Assembly (NCBI RefSeq): GCF_027925525.1
Contig: NZ_BSDJ01000006.1
Location: forward strand, 124,001 to 188,000
Direction of reading: 5' to 3'
DNA from: Paenibacillus tyrphae
Lineage (GTDB): Bacteria > Bacillota > Bacilli > Paenibacillales > NBRC-103111
DNA length: 64,000 nucleotides
Numbering within the stretch: position 1 is the stretch's first letter; each line of letters starts with the position of its first letter. The translations under genes were made by a program, and so were the position numbers. Under the pieces are notes generated by a model that did no database searches, was not told the DNA's origin, and was given only the letters and a program-made list of their open reading frames with translations. Shown here one piece after another: positions 51,613-59,661 of the stretch.

Positions 51613-52524
51613 ATGTTGTTCAAGGATGACTTTCAAGTATTCGACATTCACGCTCATTTGCCTTATCCGCTGCCGTTTATGTCGGCTAATCCGGTGATCC
51701 GAAGCCAGAACGCGCTGCGTTCCGAGCGGATGCGGCTGACGTGGGATTTTCCGGAGCCTCCGATACAGGAGGATAAGGATGCGGCCCGGCCGCTCATCGA
51801 CCGTTGGGCGGACGAATTGGACCGCTACGGCCTCGGCGGCATCAATTTCCTGACCGCCTGGAGCAACGACGATCTGGCCGAGCAGATCGGCAAATACCCC
51901 GGCCGGTTTACCGGCTTCGCCCACCATTCCATCGAGGAGCCGAATGCGGCGGAGGAGCTGCAAAGAGCCGTGGACACGCTTGGCCTGAAAGGCTACAAGC
52001 TGTTCGGCCCGCTCGTGGAAATCCCGTTTCACGATCCGAAGCTGACGCCGGTGTGGCGGTTTCTCGCCGAGCGGAAGCTGCCGGTGCTCATTCATTTCGG
52101 GCTGCTCGGACATACGGGCGGCATCGCCTCGCACCTCAATATCAATCCGCTGGCGATCTTTAACGTGGCCCGGGAATACCCGGATATTCCGTTTATCATT
52201 CCGCATTTCGGCGCGGGCTATTTTCAAGAGCTGCTGCACTTGTGCTGGAGCTGTTCGAACATCTTCATCGATACGTCCGGGTCGAACCAGTGGATGCGCT
52301 GGACGCCGTACGAGTTGAACCTGGATATTCTGTTCCGCAAATGCTACGAGCTGATCGGTCCCGAGCGGATAATTTTCGGCACCGATTCCAGCAGCTTCCC
52401 GCGAGGGTTCGTCTACCGCTACTTGCAGGATCAGGTGCGCTCCTGCCGCGAGCTGCGGATGAACGAGACGGAGATCGAGAACATTTTCGGCAACAACGCG
52501 AGAAGACTGTTGAACTTAATATAG
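51613..52524 (+). CDS. Amidohydrolase-family metal-dependent hydrolase
   Basis: A 303-residue TIM-barrel hydrolase of the amidohydrolase-2/ACMSD-like group. The metal ligands are suggested by 'FDIHAHLPYP' (HxH at about 13-15), 'LIHFGLLGHTGG' (His near 160), 'IIPHFGAGYF' (near 199) and 'IIFGTDSSSFPRG' (Asp near 258). The start at ATG 51613 has AAGGTGGGA upstream. It is followed 21 bases later by a sugar-type ABC transporter, so its substrate may be the imported compound or a derivative. Exact reaction unknown. Confidence 0.8.
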   Translation: MLFKDDFQVFDIHAHLPYPLPFMSANPVIRSQNALRSERMRLTWDFPEPPIQEDKDAARPLIDRWADELDRYGLGGINFLTAWSNDDLAEQIGKYPGRFTGFAHHSIEEPNAAEELQRAVDTLGLKGYKLFGPLVEIPFHDPKLTPVWRFLAERKLPVLIHFGLLGHTGGIASHLNINPLAIFNVAREYPDIPFIIPHFGAGYFQELLHLCWSCSNIFIDTSGSNQWMRWTPYELNLDILFRKCYELIGPERIIFGTDSSSFPRGFVYRYLQDQVRSCRELRMNETEIENIFGNNARRLLNLI

Positions 52525-52545
52525 AAAAAAGGGGACTGGAAAACC

Positions 52546-53913
52546 ATGAAGAGCATTCATCGTCAGCGTTATCGTTATACGCCTTGGAGCGCCGCAGCGC
52601 TTGCGCTTGGCTTAGCCGTGGGGCTGTCCGCCTGCGGCGGCTCCAAGGCGCCGGGGGGAGACGGCCAATCGGGGCAGGCCGCTCAGAAGACGACGGAATC
52701 CGGCCAAGAGGAGAAGGTGACCATCGAGTACTGGCAGTACCAGTACCCGGCGAAGGTCGAGCTGATCGCGGCGCTGATTGACGAGTTCCAGAAAAAGCAT
52801 CCGAACATTACCGTCAAGCAGACGAACTTCCCGTACGACCAGTACAACGAGAAGGTGGCGACGCTCGTGCCCGCCGGGAAGGGACCGGACATTATTAACC
52901 TATATTACGGCTGGTTGCCGAAATACGTCTCGTCAGGCTATTTGCAGCCGCTGCCGGAGAGCGCCTTCTCCGAGGAGCAGATCAAGAAGGAGTTTTTCCC
53001 GTTCGTCGATACGGCCAAGCTGAACGGCAAATATTACGCGATTCCGACCGCCGTGCGCACGCTCGCCTTGTTTTACAACAAGGACTTGTTCACCAAAGCG
53101 GGGCTCGATCCGGGCAAGCCGCCGGCCACCTGGACCGAGTTGGTCGACACCGCGAAGAAACTGACGCAGCAGGACAAGAACGGGCAGTACGTCATCGAAG
53201 GGCTGGCCTGGCAGCCGAACGCGCAGCTTCATCACTGGTACCGCGACGCGCTCGTGTACCAGGCGGGCGGCAAAGATATCAGCGACGACCGGCGCAAAAT
53301 ATTGTGGGCGGATACTCCGGCCGGGCTGGAAGCGTTCAAGTATTTGATCGACCTGTCGCTGGTACATAAGGTCGGCACCAAGGACTTCTACAATGACGAC
53401 ATTACCGCCTTCAAGAAGGGCGTGGCCGCGATGAATATCGACGGATCGTTCCAGCTCGGGGGGATCAAGAAGGATTCGCCCGACCTCCAGTATGCGATTG
53501 CGCCTCTTCCTTCGTACAAGGACAAGGCGACACAGGTGTCCTTCTGGGCCAACTCGATTACGAAGGGCGTGAAGGGCAAAAAGCTGGAGGCGGCGACCGA
53601 GTTTCTGAAGTTTCTGACGAGCAAGGAAGTGCAGGAGCAGTGGGTGGAGAAGGTCGGGGAGCTTCCGGCGAAGCGAGAGGTCGCGCTGCAGGACAAATAC
53701 GCGAAGGACGGGAAGCTCGGTCCGTTCATTCAGCAGCTGCCTTATGCGCATGCGCACTTCTTCGTGGACGAGAAGCTGGAGCGCGATTACTTCGTCGAAG
53801 CGGTCGATCAAGTGGCGCTGAAGCAGGTGCCGGTCGAGAAGGCGTACGACGAGCTGGTGAAGAAGACGCAGAAGCTGTTCGACGATTACTGGGCGAAGCA
53901 GGATAAAAAATAA
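52546..53913 (+). CDS. Extracellular sugar-binding lipoprotein of a CUT1 ABC transporter
   Basis: A 455-residue solute-binding protein. Signal peptide with lipobox LSAC (Cys at about 30), a Gly/Ser/Gln linker, then the two-lobed family-1 binding fold ('VTIEYWQYQYPAKVELIAAL', 'GPDIINLYYGWLPKYVSSGY', 'NGKYYAIPTAVRTLALFYNK'). It delivers a sugar or sugar-like ligand to the two permeases downstream. No ATPase gene is present, so a shared MsmK/MsmX-type ATPase encoded elsewhere is expected. Confidence 0.93.
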   Translation: MKSIHRQRYRYTPWSAAALALGLAVGLSACGGSKAPGGDGQSGQAAQKTTESGQEEKVTIEYWQYQYPAKVELIAALIDEFQKKHPNITVKQTNFPYDQYNEKVATLVPAGKGPDIINLYYGWLPKYVSSGYLQPLPESAFSEEQIKKEFFPFVDTAKLNGKYYAIPTAVRTLALFYNKDLFTKAGLDPGKPPATWTELVDTAKKLTQQDKNGQYVIEGLAWQPNAQLHHWYRDALVYQAGGKDISDDRRKILWADTPAGLEAFKYLIDLSLVHKVGTKDFYNDDITAFKKGVAAMNIDGSFQLGGIKKDSPDLQYAIAPLPSYKDKATQVSFWANSITKGVKGKKLEAATEFLKFLTSKEVQEQWVEKVGELPAKREVALQDKYAKDGKLGPFIQQLPYAHAHFFVDEKLERDYFVEAVDQVALKQVPVEKAYDELVKKTQKLFDDYWAKQDKK

Positions 53914-53952
53914 GGCGGCGTGCGTGTTGCGAGAGAAAGGAGGACAGAAACG

Positions 53953-54882
53953 ATGGAACGTGCCGAAGCGCTGCACGCTGTCAGAAGCCGGGCCCCTCAG
54001 AAGCGGAGGCTCGGCTTGAAAAAGCAGCGGTATGTGTTCGTATACACCAGCCTGCTGCTGCCGCTGCTTTTTTTTGTCTCGATCCGGATTTTGCCGATCC
54101 TGTATTCGTTTAACGTCGGCTTCCGGGAATGGGATATGCTGTCCGAAGAAAAGCCATTTGTCGGACTCGACAATTACGCCGCCTTGTTTCAGGACGAAGT
54201 GTTCCTGCAAGCGCTGAAAAATACGCTCGTCTACGTGCTGGCCGGCGTGCCAGGGCAAGTCGCCGCCGGATTGGCTGTAGCGCTGCTGCTGCAGCGCATC
54301 GGCCGGCTGCGCGGCTTGTTCCGCACGATCTATTTTATCCCGTACGTCACCAGCGTCGTGGCGGTCAGCTGGGTGTTCCGCTGGATGCTGATGAAGAACG
54401 GCGTCGTCAACGGTATTCTGCTCTCGCTCGGGCTCGATCCGCAGCTGTTCCTCGGCTCGCCGTCCCAGGCGATCTATCTGGTCATCGCCGCCATGATCTG
54501 GCAGGGCGTCGGCTTTCAGATGCTGATCTTCCTGACGGGGCTGGAGGGCATCCCGCGGCTGTACTACGATGCGGCCGCCATCGACGGTGCGGGTGCTTGG
54601 CAGCGGTTCGTGCACATCACGCTGCCGCTGCTCAACCCGGTGATCGTGTTTTCCGTCGTCATCGGCAGCATCGATTATTTGCAGTCGTTCACGCAGGTGC
54701 TCAACATGACGTCCGGCGGTCCGCTCAACTCGACCGTCTCGATTGTGCTGTACATTTACAATCTCGCATTTAAGCACTTCAATATGGGGCAAGCGGCGGC
54801 CGCTACTGTCGTTCTCTTCGCGTTGATCCTGCTCCTGTCGCTGCTGCAGCTTAAGGTGCTAAGCAAGAAGATCGAATATTAA
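53953..54882 (+). CDS. ABC transporter permease, MalF/UgpA type
   Basis: A 309-residue permease from ATG 53953, 9 bases after AAAGGAGG; a GTG at 53920 is in frame but lacks a site. Six helices, with the EAA loop as 'DAAAIDGAGAWQRFVHITLP' (about 207-226). It partners the next permease and the upstream lipoprotein. Confidence 0.93.
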   Translation: MERAEALHAVRSRAPQKRRLGLKKQRYVFVYTSLLLPLLFFVSIRILPILYSFNVGFREWDMLSEEKPFVGLDNYAALFQDEVFLQALKNTLVYVLAGVPGQVAAGLAVALLLQRIGRLRGLFRTIYFIPYVTSVVAVSWVFRWMLMKNGVVNGILLSLGLDPQLFLGSPSQAIYLVIAAMIWQGVGFQMLIFLTGLEGIPRLYYDAAAIDGAGAWQRFVHITLPLLNPVIVFSVVIGSIDYLQSFTQVLNMTSGGPLNSTVSIVLYIYNLAFKHFNMGQAAAATVVLFALILLLSLLQLKVLSKKIEY

Positions 54883-54896
54883 GGAGGGGGAGATCG

Positions 54897-55700
54897 ATGA
54901 GACTTGGCAGCTATGCACTGCTTACCGCGGGCACGCTCGTGATGGTATTTCCATTTTTTTGGATGGTCGCCACCTCGCTCAAGACTCCGCAGGATGTCTT
55001 CTCGCTCAGCCTCGTGCCGGATCGCGCGACGCTGGCCAATTATGCGGAATTGTTCGCCACGACGCCGTTTACGGAGTGGGTGTATAACAGCTTTGCGATC
55101 GCGGTGATCATGACGGCGAGCGTATGCTTGTTCGATACGGTCGCGGGGTATGTGCTGGCGAAATTTACGTTTGCCGGGAAACGGCTCATTTTCATCGTCA
55201 TTCTCAGCACGCTGATGGTGCCTACCGAGATGCTGATCATTCCGTGGTATCTGCTGTCCGCCAAGCTCGGTTGGGTCGATACGTACGTCGGCGTCTTGTT
55301 TCCGGGGCTCGTCAGCGCCTTCGGTATCTTCCTGATGAAGCAGTTCATGGAGTCGGTGCCCTCGGACCTGCTGGACGCCGCGCGAATCGACGGTATGAAC
55401 GAATGGGGCATCATGCTGCGCATCGCCGTGCCGCTTGTGAGCCCCGCGCTTGCGGCGCTGGCGATCCTGTCGTTTCTCGGCAGCTGGAACGCGTTCATCT
55501 GGCCGCTGATCGTGACGCAGACGGAGACGCATTTCACGATTCCGGTCGGTGTGGCGTTCTTCTCCAGCGAATTAAAGGACACGAGCGGCTGGGTGCTGAT
55601 CATGACGGGAGCGACCGTCTCCGTGCTGCCGCTGATTCTGCTGTTTATCATCTTCCAGAAGCAGATTGTCCGCGGCATCGCGCTCACCGGGCTCAAATAG
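54897..55700 (+). CDS. ABC transporter permease, MalG/UgpE type
   Basis: A 267-residue permease with six helices and EAA loop 'LLDAARIDGMNEWGIMLRIA' (about 158-177). AAGGAGGGGGAG precedes ATG 54897. The C-terminal 'QIVRGIALTGLK' matches the usual family end. Last gene of the amidohydrolase-transporter operon; convergent with the TetR gene 8 bases away, with no hairpin between. Confidence 0.94.
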   Translation: MRLGSYALLTAGTLVMVFPFFWMVATSLKTPQDVFSLSLVPDRATLANYAELFATTPFTEWVYNSFAIAVIMTASVCLFDTVAGYVLAKFTFAGKRLIFIVILSTLMVPTEMLIIPWYLLSAKLGWVDTYVGVLFPGLVSAFGIFLMKQFMESVPSDLLDAARIDGMNEWGIMLRIAVPLVSPALAALAILSFLGSWNAFIWPLIVTQTETHFTIPVGVAFFSSELKDTSGWVLIMTGATVSVLPLILLFIIFQKQIVRGIALTGLK

Positions 55701-55708
55701 GCGGCCGC

Positions 55709-56284
55709 TTACAGAAACTTCCGCATCGAAGCCGACAGCTCACTGACGACCTTGCCGATCTCCTCGGGAGACAGATGAAATTCCTGCAGCGTCCACTCGA
55801 TCAGCATCATGTGAAGGAGAGCCGAGAACGATTTCTGCCCGTACAGGCGGTAAATGTCGGACTGCGTGCCGCTTCCGCTTCGGCTTCCGCCGATAAACAG
55901 CTCGTCGTGGCAATCGCAGATGCTGCGGAAGATGAGCTGCCGGATTTTGCGGTCCTGGCCCTTGATGTTCAGGATCAGCGACGGGGGAATGTTGTCCTTC
56001 CAGGTACGGAACAGCAGCACGAACATCGCTTCCGTATACGGCTGCCCGCCGTCGATATGTTGCCACACGCCGCTCATCAACCGGGTCAAGTAATTCAATA
56101 AAATTTCGTCTTTGTCCTGAAAGTTCCGGTAAACCGTTTGGCGCGCAAGTCCTGCTTTATCTGCAATCTCCGTAATGGAGATGAGAGAGTAGGGCTTTTT
56201 TTCCATTAATTGAAACAGCGCAGTCTGAATCCATTCCTGCGACCGCAAGGAGAGCTTGCCCGTAGCCACGCCCAAGTGTGACAC
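55709..56284 (-). CDS. TetR-family transcriptional regulator
   Basis: A 191-residue repressor. The N-terminal helix-turn-helix is 'SITEIADKAGLARQTVYRNF' (about residues 36-55), and a helical ligand/dimer domain follows. Tandem dyads GTTACAAGTGTAAC and GTGACAATTGTAAC lie 72-104 bases upstream, likely its own operators. They also sit before the divergent iron-siderophore lipoprotein gene, so both directions may be controlled. Ligand unknown. Confidence 0.87.
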   Translation of the reverse strand: MSHLGVATGKLSLRSQEWIQTALFQLMEKKPYSLISITEIADKAGLARQTVYRNFQDKDEILLNYLTRLMSGVWQHIDGGQPYTEAMFVLLFRTWKDNIPPSLILNIKGQDRKIRQLIFRSICDCHDELFIGGSRSGSGTQSDIYRLYGQKSFSALLHMMLIEWTLQEFHLSPEEIGKVVSELSASMRKFL

Positions 56285-56356
56285 TTCCTTTCATCTGTCC
56301 ATTTTCGCCCCTGGGGAGCGCCGAGGTTATTGCATAACCGGACGATTTCGTTTAAT

Positions 56357-56388
56357 GTTACAAGTGTAACACAAGTGACAATTGTAAC
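56357..56388. promoter_or_regulatory. Tandem dyad operators between tetR and siderophore-binding gene
   Basis: GTTACAAGTGTAAC (56357-56370, two mismatched central bases) and GTGACAATTGTAAC (56375-56388), 18 bases apart start to start. Probable TetR operators. Confidence 0.55.
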
Positions 56389-56446
56389 GCTTGTTTGGTT
56401 TATCGGCTGGATCCCGTCGGAACGGGAGTTTTTTCGAGTTTTCATT

Positions 56447-56465
56447 GATAATAATAATCATTATC
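56447..56465 (+). promoter_or_regulatory. Fur box
   Basis: GATAATAATAATCATTATC differs at one position from the 19-bp Fur consensus GATAATGATAATCATTATC. It lies 43 bases before the siderophore-binding lipoprotein gene, so iron repression is expected. Confidence 0.88.
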
Positions 56466-56507
56466 GATAAAAGACCACTTGTTGATCGCTGAAAGGGGAA
56501 GTTATCG

Positions 56508-57500
56508 TTGTTGTTCAAGGGATTTGGGGGATTCGGGTTGAAAAAGATTTCCGTACTAGCGGTTGTGTTGGTTCTTGCTTTGGTCGCTGCGGCTTGCGGT
56601 GGCGGAGGGACCGGGAAGCCTGAAGCGGGGCAGCAGCCTTCGCAGCAGGAACCGGCGTCTCGCACGATTAAGCACGCTATGGGGGAGACGAAAATCACAG
56701 GCACGCCGCAGCGGGTCGTCGTTCTGACGAATCAGGGCACCGAATCGCTGTTGGCGCTCGGCATCAAGCCGGTAGCCGCTGTGAAATCATGGATTGGTGA
56801 TCCGTGGTTTGAGCATATTAAGGAGCAGATGACCGACGTTAAGATGATCGGCGACGAAACGCAGCCGAATGTCGAGGTCATCGCGACGCTGAAGCCGGAT
56901 CTGATTCTCGGGACGAAGGTGCGCCAGGAGAAAATTTACCAGCAGCTGTCGGCCATAGCGCCTACGGTATTTACGGAAAATCTGGGCGACAGCATGATCG
57001 ACAACTTCAAGCTGTATGCCGCGGCGCTCAACAAAGAAGCCGAAGGCAAGGCCGTGCTGGACGATTACAACAAAGCGGTCGAGCAGACCAAAGCGCACTT
57101 GGGCGACAAGAAGAACATGCGCGTGTCGCTGGCCCGCTTCCAGCCCGGCAAGGTTCGCGTCTATTACAAGAACAATTTCGCCGGAATTATTTTGAGCCAG
57201 CTCGGCTTTGCACGTCCAGATGCTCAGAACAAGGACGATTTCTCCGCGGACATTACGCAGGAACAGATGACCGTGCTCGACGGAGACGTGATGTTCTATT
57301 TCGTCTCGGACCGTCAAGGGGACACTGGAGCCAAGAAAACGGCCGAGGAATGGCTGGGTAGCCCGCTCGCGCAAAACATGAACGTCGTCAAAACGAAACG
57401 GGCCTTCGTCGTCAACGAGCCGATCTGGAATACGTCCGGCGGCATTATAGCGGCCAAGCTGCTGCTTGAAGACATTCGCAAGCGGTTCGACAGTCTGTAG
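56508..57500 (+). CDS. Iron-siderophore ABC transporter substrate-binding lipoprotein
   Basis: A 330-residue class III binding protein (FhuD/FecB-like). Signal peptide with a lipobox before Cys at about 29 (AAACGGGG), a Gly/Gln/Pro linker, then 'TPQRVVVLTNQGTESLLALGIKP' (read in parts, about 65-87) and 'EVIATLKPDLILG', typical of ferric-siderophore binders. TTG 56508 (or TTG 56511) follows AAAGGGGAAG. No permease or ATPase gene follows, so partners are elsewhere. Controlled by the Fur box upstream. Confidence 0.92.
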   Translation: MLFKGFGGFGLKKISVLAVVLVLALVAAACGGGGTGKPEAGQQPSQQEPASRTIKHAMGETKITGTPQRVVVLTNQGTESLLALGIKPVAAVKSWIGDPWFEHIKEQMTDVKMIGDETQPNVEVIATLKPDLILGTKVRQEKIYQQLSAIAPTVFTENLGDSMIDNFKLYAAALNKEAEGKAVLDDYNKAVEQTKAHLGDKKNMRVSLARFQPGKVRVYYKNNFAGIILSQLGFARPDAQNKDDFSADITQEQMTVLDGDVMFYFVSDRQGDTGAKKTAEEWLGSPLAQNMNVVKTKRAFVVNEPIWNTSGGIIAAKLLLEDIRKRFDSL

Positions 57501-57537
57501 ATTTGTGCAGGAGTTTTGATTGGAAACCGGTTTAAAA

Positions 57538-57858
57538 ACTTGCCAAAAATCAGGCAAGTCTGCATGTTGAGAAAGTGATCAAATGGGCCAATAGAGGTTA
57601 CGTGAGGGGTGGGGTATCCACTTCCGACCGCTGCTCCACCCCGCAAAGTGAAGTTGAATCAAGGAAGCTTAGTCCGATTACTTTGCGGGGACCCCGGGTC
57701 CTCGGGGAATTTGATTAAAGCCGCTTAGTAGCGGACATTTCCCGAAGACAAAGGCGGCCGCTATCGCTTCTCCAGTGGATACCCCACGTCCGTATGCATC
57801 TCTATTTTTGTAAAAGCCCACTTTTTCAACATTTTGACTTGCCAAAAATCAGGCAAGT
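57538..57858. repeat. Complex 321-bp inverted-repeat element (MITE-like)
   Basis: Both ends carry the same 22-bp unit, ACTTGCC-N8-GGCAAGT (57538-57559 and 57837-57858), itself a hairpin. About 85 bp at each end are imperfect inverted copies of each other (ATGTTGA/GAAAGTG-type matches), ending internally in a perfect pair TGGGGTATCCACT (57610-57622)/AGTGGATACCCCA (57774-57786). Inside are CCCCGCAAAGT/ACTTTGCGGGG and further stems. No ORF. It fits a non-autonomous mobile element or a large folded RNA. The right copy also acts as a terminator. Confidence 0.7.
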
Positions 57859-57865
57859 TTTTTTG
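57837..57865 (+). terminator. Terminator formed by right end of inverted-repeat element
   Basis: ACTTGCC / GGCAAGT hairpin followed by a T-run (TTTTTTT). Confidence 0.65.
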
Positions 57866-57926
57866 TTTTGGAATAAGCACCTTATATGGAATGATCATTA
57901 TATCGAAATAAAGAACCTTGTTGGCG

Positions 57927-58391
57927 CTATCCCTTGGTTCGATTAATGTAATCAATAAAAGCCTTCAAAGGTTTTTTATTTGGCGGAAATATATCATCCG
58001 GCAGTTCATCAATATTAAACCACTTCAATTCTGTTGTTTCGTTGGTTTGTGATAACAAATCTCCTGAAAAATCTCTGCATACATAAACGATGCCGATAGT
58101 ATAAACCTCATCACCGTTTGGATATGTATACAGCCTGTCTTCTCCCGAAAAAACACCTAAAAGCTCAAGATCATTAGCTATTAAACCTGTTTCTTCCTGT
58201 AACTCTCGTTTTGCGGCTTCTTCTACAGTTTCACCTATTTCAACAGCACCGCCGTGCATTGCCCAGCAATGATTGTCCCTGCGCTTTTGCAAAAGTACTT
58301 TTCCATCTTTATATATAAAGACACCAGCCGCAATAACGATTAATCTTTCATGTCCGATTTTTTTTCTAATGCTGCTAATGTATCCAGCCAA
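57927..58391 (-). CDS. Nudix hydrolase
   Basis: A 154-residue Mg2+-dependent nucleoside-diphosphate-X hydrolase. The Nudix box is intact: 'GGAVEIGETVEEAAKRELQE' continuing ETGL (G-x5-E-x7-REU-x-EE-x-G-U, about residues 46-68). The TTG 58391 start (MAGYISSIRKKIGHE) follows GGGAGG and gives the usual N-terminus; a GTG 11 codons upstream is in frame without a good site. AT-rich compared with the rest of the window, like the following genes. Substrate unknown. Confidence 0.9.
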   Translation of the reverse strand: MAGYISSIRKKIGHERLIVIAAGVFIYKDGKVLLQKRRDNHCWAMHGGAVEIGETVEEAAKRELQEETGLIANDLELLGVFSGEDRLYTYPNGDEVYTIGIVYVCRDFSGDLLSQTNETTELKWFNIDELPDDIFPPNKKPLKAFIDYINRTKG

Positions 58392-58573
58392 ACGATTCAC
58401 CCTCCCGAAATATAAATTAGCCACTTGCCTGATAACAGCACAAAACTACTCTTCCAATATCTTATCATTACCAATCCACAAAACCTATTTCTATTTAACA
58501 GATGCATTACATTGAACCGAACCATGAACAACGGTCTTGATCATTACGCTAACGGACAGGTTAATTGAAATAG

Positions 58574-58602
58574 TTGTAATTTAAAGTTATTTTTGTTATC
58601 AT
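58574..58602 (+). promoter_or_regulatory. Promoter of leader peptide and lnu-like gene
   Basis: TTGTAA (58574-58579), 17-base spacer, TATCAT (58597-58602); transcript start near 58609, just before the leader-peptide ribosome site. Confidence 0.65.
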
Positions 58603-58631
58603 GCCTAAAAGTTAAGGAAAGGAGCATTATC

Positions 58632-58682
58632 ATGAGTTGCTCATGTTTTCCAGTAATTGATAAGTGCCCTGAATCTAAGTGA
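58632..58682 (+). CDS. 16-residue leader peptide MSCSCFPVIDKCPESK
   Basis: ATG 58632 with AAAGGAG 9 bases upstream (58618-58624); stop TGA 58680-58682. It has three Cys in 16 residues. It ends 26 bases before the lincosamide nucleotidyltransferase gene, and its last codons form the 5' arm of the hairpin that covers that gene's ribosome site. This is the layout of drug-inducible translational attenuators (erm, cat). Confidence 0.75.
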   Translation: MSCSCFPVIDKCPESK

Positions 58683-58699
58683 TAAATTTTAGATAAGGG
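58667..58699 (+). promoter_or_regulatory. SD-sequestering attenuator hairpin of lnu-like gene
   Basis: CCCT (58667-58670) with AGGG (58696-58699), and ATCTAA (58673-58678) with TTAGAT (58689-58694), form a stem. Its 3' arm includes most of the AAGGGG ribosome site (58695-58700) of the resistance gene. A ribosome stalled on the leader peptide would cover the 5' arm and free the site. Confidence 0.7.
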
Positions 58700-58708
58700 G
58701 TTTTATAA

Positions 58709-59506
58709 ATGTTTTTACAGAAACGAATCATCCAATCAGTTAAAGAGAATTGTGAACAAAACTCCAATGTAGCTTCATGTATGATGTATGGTTCCTTCAC
58801 TAAAGGTGAGGGGGATCAATACTCTGATGTTGAGTTTTATATATTTATTAAGGACGATAAATTTGAAAATTTTCAATCAAGACAATGGACTGCCGAAATT
58901 GCTTCTTATGATTTGATGTTTCAAAATGAGTATGGAACAGAAGTTGTTATTTTTTCTAACTTGATTCGAGGTGAATTTCATTTTTTGCCAGAATCTAAAA
59001 TAGAAGTAATAAAAACTTTCAAGCCCACTGGAGTTTTTCCCGATACAGATTCCATGTTTATTTACGACACTACAGGAATGTTGAAGCAATGTCTGGATCA
59101 CTTAGGTGGGGATGGCCCAGAGCGAATGACAAATGAGAATGTGAATTTTGCTTTTAATAATTTTGTGAATGCTTGGTTAATGGGAATAAACGTATTGAAA
59201 AGAGGAGAATTAGCACGTTCTTTAGAAGTTCTGACATATGTGCAAAAGTATATTTTGCATTTATTAAGAATTAAGGAACAGAATGTAGAACGGTGGCTAA
59301 ATAGCACTAAGAATTTAGAGAATGATCTGACTTCAGAAGGATATACAGATTACTCTTTAATAACCTCTAAGTTACAAAAAGACGATTTGGAGAACGCATA
59401 TACTCATGCATTGATGGTCGCAGAAAAATTAATAGAGAGTTTAAGGCCTAAATACGATTTTGAGGTAGATATGCATATAATTAATAAACTTCGCCACTGT
59501 CTATAA
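58709..59506 (+). CDS. lnu: Lincosamide nucleotidyltransferase, Lnu(B)-like
   Basis: A 265-residue enzyme resembling Lnu(B)/(F) nucleotidyltransferases, which inactivate lincomycin and clindamycin by adding AMP. The polymerase-beta-type motif is 'MMYGSFTKGEGDQYSDVEFY' (residues 25-44; Gly28-Ser29, Asp40, Glu42). 'YGTEVVIFSNLIRGEFHFLPE' (in parts near 77-97) and 'NAWLMGINVLKRGELARSLE' near 151-170 closely match Lnu(B) from memory. AAGGGG lies 8 bases before ATG 58709 and is buried in the attenuator hairpin. The AT-rich codons suggest acquisition. Own terminator at 59520-59554. Confidence 0.87.
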   Translation: MFLQKRIIQSVKENCEQNSNVASCMMYGSFTKGEGDQYSDVEFYIFIKDDKFENFQSRQWTAEIASYDLMFQNEYGTEVVIFSNLIRGEFHFLPESKIEVIKTFKPTGVFPDTDSMFIYDTTGMLKQCLDHLGGDGPERMTNENVNFAFNNFVNAWLMGINVLKRGELARSLEVLTYVQKYILHLLRIKEQNVERWLNSTKNLENDLTSEGYTDYSLITSKLQKDDLENAYTHALMVAEKLIESLRPKYDFEVDMHIINKLRHCL

Positions 59507-59519
59507 ATTAATAATATTC

Positions 59520-59554
59520 AAGAAAGCACTGCGCAGTTGATCAGTGCTTTCTTT
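59520..59554 (+). terminator. Rho-independent terminator after lnu-like gene
   Basis: AAGAAAGCACT / AGTGCTTTCTT perfect stem with a T-rich 3' arm. Confidence 0.8.
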
Positions 59555-59661
59555 ACATTCCCCCAGGCCATAAGCTGCAAATTTTTTTGCAGAAATTCAT
59601 CACACTTGGATTCGGATTCGACAGGGATATCGTCTTTTGTGGAGTAGGAAATCATCATTCC

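Noticed and set aside
52933..54792. Long open frame (619 codons) on the minus strand across the sugar-binding and permease genes
   Set aside because: It is the shadow of GC-rich coding sequence on the other strand: low-complexity His/Arg/Leu-rich translation, no ribosome site, and complete overlap with well-identified ABC transporter genes.
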